A stretch of DNA of 64,000 nucleotides from Nageia nagi (taxonomy: Eukaryota; Pinophyta): positions 191,952,001 through 192,016,000 of the forward strand of contig JBITNC010000001.1 in assembly GCA_050084985.1 (NCBI GenBank). The letters are read 5' to 3'. This document shows, one piece after another, positions 58,690 through 64,000 of this stretch. Numbering within the stretch: position 1 is the stretch's first letter; every line of letters begins with the position of its first letter. Both the position numbers and the translations under genes were made by a program. The notes under the pieces are model-generated. The model had not been told where the DNA came from and made no database searches. It was given only the letters and a program-made list of their open reading frames with translations.

Positions 58690-59515
58690 TTAATAGGAAA
58701 TGAAGGCATTCCTTGATTTGATTTTTCTAATTCCCCCCCCTTTGTATTTGCAATTATCAACTATGTATTTATGCACAAAAGAATATGGAAAAGAGTTACC
58801 TATATTTCTTTTTTCTATTTTATCCTTCGATTGGATAGGGTTCAGAGATAGGGATGTTGTCAAACAAGAACTTCTTATTTTCACTTGGATTTCATGATGT
58901 TTATTCCCTAGATTTTCTTCATCATAGTGCATATGCCTTGAATCATTTATAAGTTTTGGATGGCCTAAGTCTTTTACAAAAGCTAACATATAAAAATTCT
59001 CAATTCTATGCATTCCCATGCCTAGGTATGTAATTTTTACATCTATTTCTTCTTTTATCAATGTTTATTATACCTCAAATGGAACTATCTAAAACTTTGG
59101 ACAATTTAGATCCAATCCTTCAATATCTAGATCTATCAGATTACATAGTACATATGGTTATGGATCCCCTATTACTGTATGTATCTTTCCTTCATACTCA
59201 TATTTTAAATCACCATGTATTATAGAATGTATTGCATCCATATAATATAACCAAGGTCTTCCTAATAGGATATTATATGAAAGCTTTCCACTCATAAAAT
59301 GGAAGTTTGTTTGAACACTCATGATACCCAATGTGACCTCTAGTGTAACTAAGCCAAGCAATTTTTTGGTTGAACTATCATATGCTCTTATTCAAAAAGT
59401 TGTCTCTTCTAGGGGTGGGATAGTTACATCATTTATTTCTAGTTATTTTAAGAATTTTTAGAAATAAACATTAAAAATTGAACTAGGATCTACCATTGAT
59501 TTTTTTATTTTTAAA
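58690..59515 (-). pseudogene. Retropepsin region of the Tat-type element (dead)
   Basis: The frame 59,361-59,158 reads LGLVTLEVTLGIMSVQTNFH, then SYNILLGRPWLYYMDAIHSI and YEYEGKIHTVIGDP, the well-conserved C-terminal half of plant Ty3 retropepsin with LLGRPWL intact. The active-site loop at 59,479-59,493 is VDPSS, as in the other copy (VDPRS), instead of the usual VD[T/S/G]GSS. After protease, 59,061-58,690 encodes a linker (TYLGMGMHRIENFYMLAFVK) of unknown role that is also present in the 3.1-kb relic. Confidence 0.8.
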
Positions 59516-59639
59516 TCATGGATCATTGAGGTAATAAAAAATGATAAGCATTCAACTATTATTTCTTTGCTAATTTTTTTAGATATAAATAAAGAGATAG
59601 CATCACAATGTTTAACAGACTAATTTTTTTTTAGAAAAT

Positions 59640-60780
59640 ATAGTATTAGAGATATTATTAGGAATCTTTTCTTTTTTAAACAAATCATACAAGACTTCTT
59701 TATATTTTTTATATGTACTAATGAGATCAAACAAGATAATTTTAGGAGTTATTTTTAACTATTTAATCATGTTATAAGCTCTTAGATATGGTGGAAGACT
59801 TACATGTTCATTCATAGCTAGATTTTGATATGTATGTAGATTAGATCTTGGACATCCTCTTCTACATGTGGCATAAATTACTTCATATAATGATATTGTA
59901 TTCATTGCATGATCTAGTTTTGAAGCATTTTTATCGATTTCATACCTTCCTTGAGAAATTAGATCTAATATATCTTCTTCAAGAGTCTTGCAATTATTCA
60001 TAGCTTTCCCCTCTTATTTGATGATATGAGCAATAAGCATCTAAATTCCCCATGAAAATATTTTCATCTTATGCTTTTCTTTCCAATGGCCTTAATAATC
60101 CCTTTTAAATCAAGTCTTATAAAATGAGCTTAGGCAAAATATGGAAGGTAAATGTATAACTCCTTGTTATATTAGATCTTTTAAGAGTCAGTTTATCAGC
60201 CATATTGATATTTATTTCTTCCTTTTTCAAATATGGTTTCTTATTTTTTTTTTTCCATGTTGTACTTGCATATTTGAGTGTTCCAAACTTGATCAATACT
60301 TTTTCTTTTAACATTGATTTTCTAGTCATTACTCCAAAATCCAATTCATTATAATCAAGAGCATGTTGCTTTAGAATTGGTAGTAAGGAATCTAAAAAAA
60401 TACCATAAATTTTTTTTTTTTTGTATAAATGAATATGAATGGTTTTTCATACCTTTTTAAATCATGGGATATATTTCTCCAATGTCTCATAATTTTCTTG
60501 GTGCAGTGAACACAACTTTGTAATCATACTTTATCCTTTAACATTATACTTATATTGATTTATAAATGCTTTTACTAATGATTGAAATAAATCAATAAAT
60601 CCTTTAGGTAGATTATAAAACCACTAACTAGAATTACCTTTCAAACTCCTTGGGAAGAACATTTTCATCATTTTTTCCTCATATCCTAGTTTCAATAAGC
60701 ACTCCTCCTAAAATCCAATAAGATGCTTCTTCAAGTCTTATTTTCCACTAAACATCTCAAATTTAGGGACCTTGATATAG
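59640..60780 (-). pseudogene. Gag of the Tat-type element (dead)
   Basis: The minus strand shows a capsid-like part at about 60,760-60,430 (KLCSLHQENYETLEKYIP), a basic linker (60,344-60,117; STTWKKKNKKPYLKKEEINI), then NNCKTLEEDILDLISQGRYE (60,001-59,940), the end of the CxxH...C zinc region, and LHTYQNLAMNEHVSLPPYLR. The order matches the relic at 4.5-5.6 kb. Confidence 0.75.
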
Positions 60781-61134
60781 GTGGTATGGGATAATTATGG
60801 ATATTTGTTGTCAAGGATATGGTGAATACACCATCATAGTTTTCATTACTCTTTTGAGATCTACTATTTTCTATTTTTACAATTCTTGCCATCACCTAAG
60901 GTGAAATCTTTTGACTATTATTGGTTGGTGCTTATGGCTTTGGAATAAACTAAATCATAATCTAAATTAGGTTTGTTATCACTTAAGTCAAATTTAGCAT
61001 TATCTGAGGTAGGTATTGATCCATTACAATATTGATGCCTCACACTTAGATAAAATATAACATGAATGGAGCTAGATCCATTTTAGAATTTTTACAAGAT
61101 CTTAACTAGAATGATAAATATCATTCAAAACTAT

Positions 61135-61144
61135 GGGTTCACCA
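61135..61144 (-). other. Candidate primer-binding site of the Tat-type element
   Basis: The minus strand reads TGGTGAACCC four bases after the LTR end CTACA. It has the obligatory TGG start but the tRNA is not identified. The 3.1-kb relic has TTGTTGAACCC and TTCGTGAACTC at its two duplicated sites. Confidence 0.45.
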
Positions 61145-61148
61145 AAAA

Positions 61149-61772
61149 TGTAGATAGGAAATAATGCATGATGCAATAACTATGAAACTATTTATCTATA
61201 GCCAAAATATTAAAGTATACATCTAAAATATACCAATTATTGTAATAATAAATAATGTACCTTATCATATCTAATAGTCATAATTACAATCAACACCTTC
61301 ACATAATCAATATGATTATCACATGAACAACATCAACATCCCTAACACTTGCATGTCATTGATGTCACAAAGCATTCAGAATTAAATGTGTAAACAAAGA
61401 TATAAGAAATATGATGAAGGGATAATAACAAATCTATGAATAGGTGGTGTTACAAAATATCATCAAGTTATTAAAATATATGACATGCATGAAATCTCTT
61501 ATTCGATGGGTGATAATCTATTCATATATCAATCTTTGTCTTGATATTATTTTGTAGCCACATTTGGATCTTTTCCCTATTTTGGTATCATCATATATTA
61601 CATAGTTGATGATGCCTTAATAGTAATTTGATACCACTTACATTATTTATTGGTACTATTGAATTAAATACAATGCCTTGGGTGTATTTCAACCTCTTAT
61701 TTATAATAAATATCTCTTGATGTAATAAAAATGAATTATTAATAAGTAAAAATTCATTTTTAAGTGTTTACA
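61149..61772 (-). repeat. 5' LTR of the Tat-type element
   Basis: On the plus strand it begins TGTAGATAGG and ends AGTGTTTACA; pairs with 48,122-48,748. Confidence 0.8.
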
Positions 61773-62265
61773 TTTGCTTCTTGGATATTGTAAACAATGA
61801 TATAATCATGGATAATGGCAATTTTTCCTTATCAAATATTTGTTATACCTTGAAAAATATGATGCATTTTTCATCCAATAATAAGCAATATTATGATAAA
61901 CTTGTAACCACAACTTAAACAATTTGATATATATTACAATTGTGAAAAAATAATATTACTATTTACTTTTATATTATGATATACAAGTGTTAATAATTTG
62001 TAATAACTAATTCATTGATAGGTATATTAGCAATTACCAGATAATCATGACCATTAGTCAAGATCATTTGAACATCCACCAATTACGCATCAAAAAAATA
62101 TAAATTGAAGACAAATGAAGAGAATACATGAAGCATTAAGTGTTAAGGATTATACATGTTTCCTAACAAACCCAAATCCAAAAGATCCTATTCATGTAGT
62201 CATCAATCTAGATAGTGATGATGATAATCATGAAGAAATAGAGGATATAAATGATAATCAATAAT
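61773..62265. other. Flank of the Tat element; no clear gene
   Basis: Possibly the decayed 5' part of the CACTA gene that follows (the plus strand at 62,030-62,260 gives polar, acidic translations ending in Asp/Glu-rich sequence), but no motif is firm. Confidence 0.4.
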
Positions 62266-63670
62266 AAAATGCATTGAATATTTTAATTGATTTGATATTC
62301 TATCCAGATGATGATACTCATCATACATGTGATGATGATGTATTTGAAAAAGATAACTTATATAATACTTTCAAAACTCTTCTATATAAAGGAGCACATT
62401 TGACCATGTTATCAATAACCTTACTTTTGATGAATTTAAAAGCCAAAAATGGATTGTCAAATAGAAGTTTCATAGATATTCTTGAGTATCTATTTTTTTT
62501 CCATTAACATTCTAATTATTTGATATTTTTTTAACATCTAATATATAAATGATAGTGACATTTAACATATTCTATTATTTGACATAATAATTTTATTTAT
62601 GGTATTATGGGTTACTAAAAGAGAGTGTTCTTCCAAATGATAATTTTCTCCATAGTTCTTGCAGAAAAACATGTGAAATTTTGAAGGATGTAGGTATAGA
62701 GTTTAATTCATACTATGTTTGTATTAATGATTACATATTGTATAAAGGACCATATAAAACTTTGAGTATATATTCAAAGTGTGGTGCAAATAGATACTGA
62801 TAAGAAAAAAAGGGAAAACCATTCCTCAAAAGGTTGTTCACCAAATACTAATCATTCTTAAGGTTGATTCAAATATTTTGGTGTAATTCACTTGCATAGT
62901 ATATGGATTAGCATCAGAAACATATAAGTGCAAATGATGTACTATCCATTCTTGTAGATAGTAGAGCAATGAGACATATAGAGGATACATGGCCAGATAA
63001 ATTTTGGCATGAACCTAGGAATGCCATATTGGATTTAGAAATTGATGGTGTTAATCCTTATTTTTTACAATAATCTAATTATTAATTATGGCCTATTGTT
63101 ATAGTCAAATATAACATACCTCCATTTATTTCTATAAAAAAAAAGAACATTTGATGTTGACTCTTATAGTTCTTGGAAACCATCAATTGAAAAATATGAA
63201 TTTCTACCTTAAACTATTAATTGATGAATTGATGCAATTATGTAATGGAATTCATAGTGTGATTGATATAAGTAAACCTATCCAACAAAGGTAATTTCCA
63301 CTACATGGTATATTATGTTGGACTATACATGACTTTCTAGGGCTTACTGTTTGTTCAAGTGTATTATGTACAACCTTTATTACATATGCATTGTATAACA
63401 AATTAGTCTCATTGTAAATATTTGATTTTCTCTTTCTTGATGATAATACTTTCTTAAATAAATTTTTTATATGCCTTCAAATAAAAGGTTATAATTCTTT
63501 ACCATAGTGTACAAAAACATGCATAGCAAGGTATTTGAGTCCCATGAGGAAGATGGAATACCTTAGCAATAGAAAATATTTTTTAATGGATCATGAATTT
63601 TTTAGGTGTAATTCATCATAGTTTGATGGTGAGTTTGACTATACCCTCTATTATAATTGAAATAATAATA
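62266..63670 (+). pseudogene. CACTA (En/Spm, Transposase_21) transposase relic
   Basis: Plus-strand blocks in family order: YKGAHLTMLSITLLLMNLKA with NGLSNRSFIDILEYL (62,385-62,490; family: LPLYxG...LxxLKxxxGWSNKSFxxLLxLL); LLPNDNF and SCRKTCEILKDVGIEFNSYY (62,625-62,715; family: YExKKxIxxLGLxYxKIxACxNDC); CINDYILYKGPYKTLSIYSK; DTWPDKFWHEPRNAILDLEI with DGVNPY (62,985-63,060; family: FAxEPRNVRLGLAxDGFNPF); then near 63,540-63,640 a block like RRFLPxxHxFR...FDG. TNP2-type transposase cuts and moves CACTA elements. Stops and frameshifts are frequent. No CACTA terminal inverted repeat was found. Confidence 0.75.
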
Positions 63671-64000
63671 ATTAAGGTCATTTATAGAATAATTAAATTT
63701 TTCAATTAACTATAAAATAATAAGAAATTGATGATATAAAAGATGATAATTATCTAATTAACCTGAACCTATCAAAACTAGATTTATGAAAGATACAAAA
63801 TTGTACTTTACCTATGAACATGAATGGAGGCAAAATTTGATCAAAAGAGAATGAACGATGAGCTTCTTCCAAACATGAAGCCACCAATCCAACCTCAAAT
63901 TAGTGGTAGTATTAGAAAACCTAGCAATGTCACTTGGTTACCTTTCTAGAATGCCTCATCCTTTTTCTTAATATCACAATCCCACCTTTGATGCATGGAA
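63671..64000. other. No gene recognised at the right edge
   Basis: May hold further decayed CACTA transposase, but I see no block clear enough to call. Confidence 0.4.

Larger units (their letters stand above)
48122..61772 (-). mobile_element. Complete but dead Tat-type Ty3/gypsy element, split by a Copia insertion
   Basis: LTRs of about 625 bp lie at 48,122-48,748 (3') and 61,149-61,772 (5'). Minus-strand order is PBS, gag, protease, RT, RNase H, integrase, a 1-kb 3' spacer, polypurine tract. Without the Copia element (50,783-55,966) it is about 8.5 kb. The domain order, the CxxH-type Gag zinc region and the second, host-like RNase H (YFDSAK, NMELYEALLLG) indicate the Tat clade. No clean target duplication was found. 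It is the same subfamily as the relic at 3.1-7.06 kb. Confidence 0.85.

Noticed and set aside
62266-64000. CACTA terminal inverted repeats (CACTACAAGAAA-like)
   Set aside because: No convincing copy found near the transposase relic or elsewhere in the window; the element ends may be outside or decayed.

Overview
This is repeat-rich nuclear DNA from a land plant, probably a species with a large genome (a gymnosperm would fit, but nothing here proves it). Grounds: very A+T-rich sequence with few CpGs, nested and decayed Ty3/gypsy and Ty1/copia LTR retrotransposons primed from initiator tRNA-Met, degenerate TTTAGGG-type telomere-like repeats, a CACTA transposase relic, and a fragment of a plant-specific class III peroxidase. 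I see no intact host gene, no tRNA or rRNA gene, no CRISPR array and nothing bacterial.

Layout. 1-653: partial LTR of a family seen four times in the window. 3.1-7.06 kb: truncated Tat-type gypsy relic (minus strand: LTR part, gag, protease) with an internal 432-bp tandem duplication. 8.1-9.5 kb: DUF4283/zinc-knuckle relic, probably LINE ORF1. 10.8-34.2 kb: a three-level nest. The outer element (minus) has 1.45- and 1.07-kb LTRs and codes only for one non-pol, Gag-like protein. Inside it sits a chromovirus (minus) with LTRs of about 4.9 kb. Inside the chromovirus RT sits a young, 3.9-kb, non-autonomous Copia-type element (plus) with a perfect 5-bp target duplication, 290-bp LTRs about 97% identical, a captured peroxidase cDNA fragment and two long ORFs separated by a single stop. 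35.1-35.9 kb: an inverted copy of the outer LTR.

36.9-46.3 kb: interstitial telomere-like DNA, arranged as three successive pairs of a G-rich block followed by a C-rich block, plus a 33-35-bp minisatellite and a 0.9-kb ATGTTA-type satellite. 46.5-48.0 kb: decayed, apparently intron-bearing SET-domain-like pseudogene. 48.1-61.8 kb: complete but dead Tat-type gypsy element (minus) whose integrase is split by a complete but dead Ty1/copia element (plus, 50.8-56.0 kb). 62.3-63.7 kb: CACTA (En/Spm) transposase relic.

The window is a record of successive insertions followed by decay. Many disabling changes are TGG/CAA/CAG to stop, or CpG loss, as expected from deamination of methylated cytosine. 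The youngest and most unusual object is the peroxidase-carrying element at 19,912-23,811.
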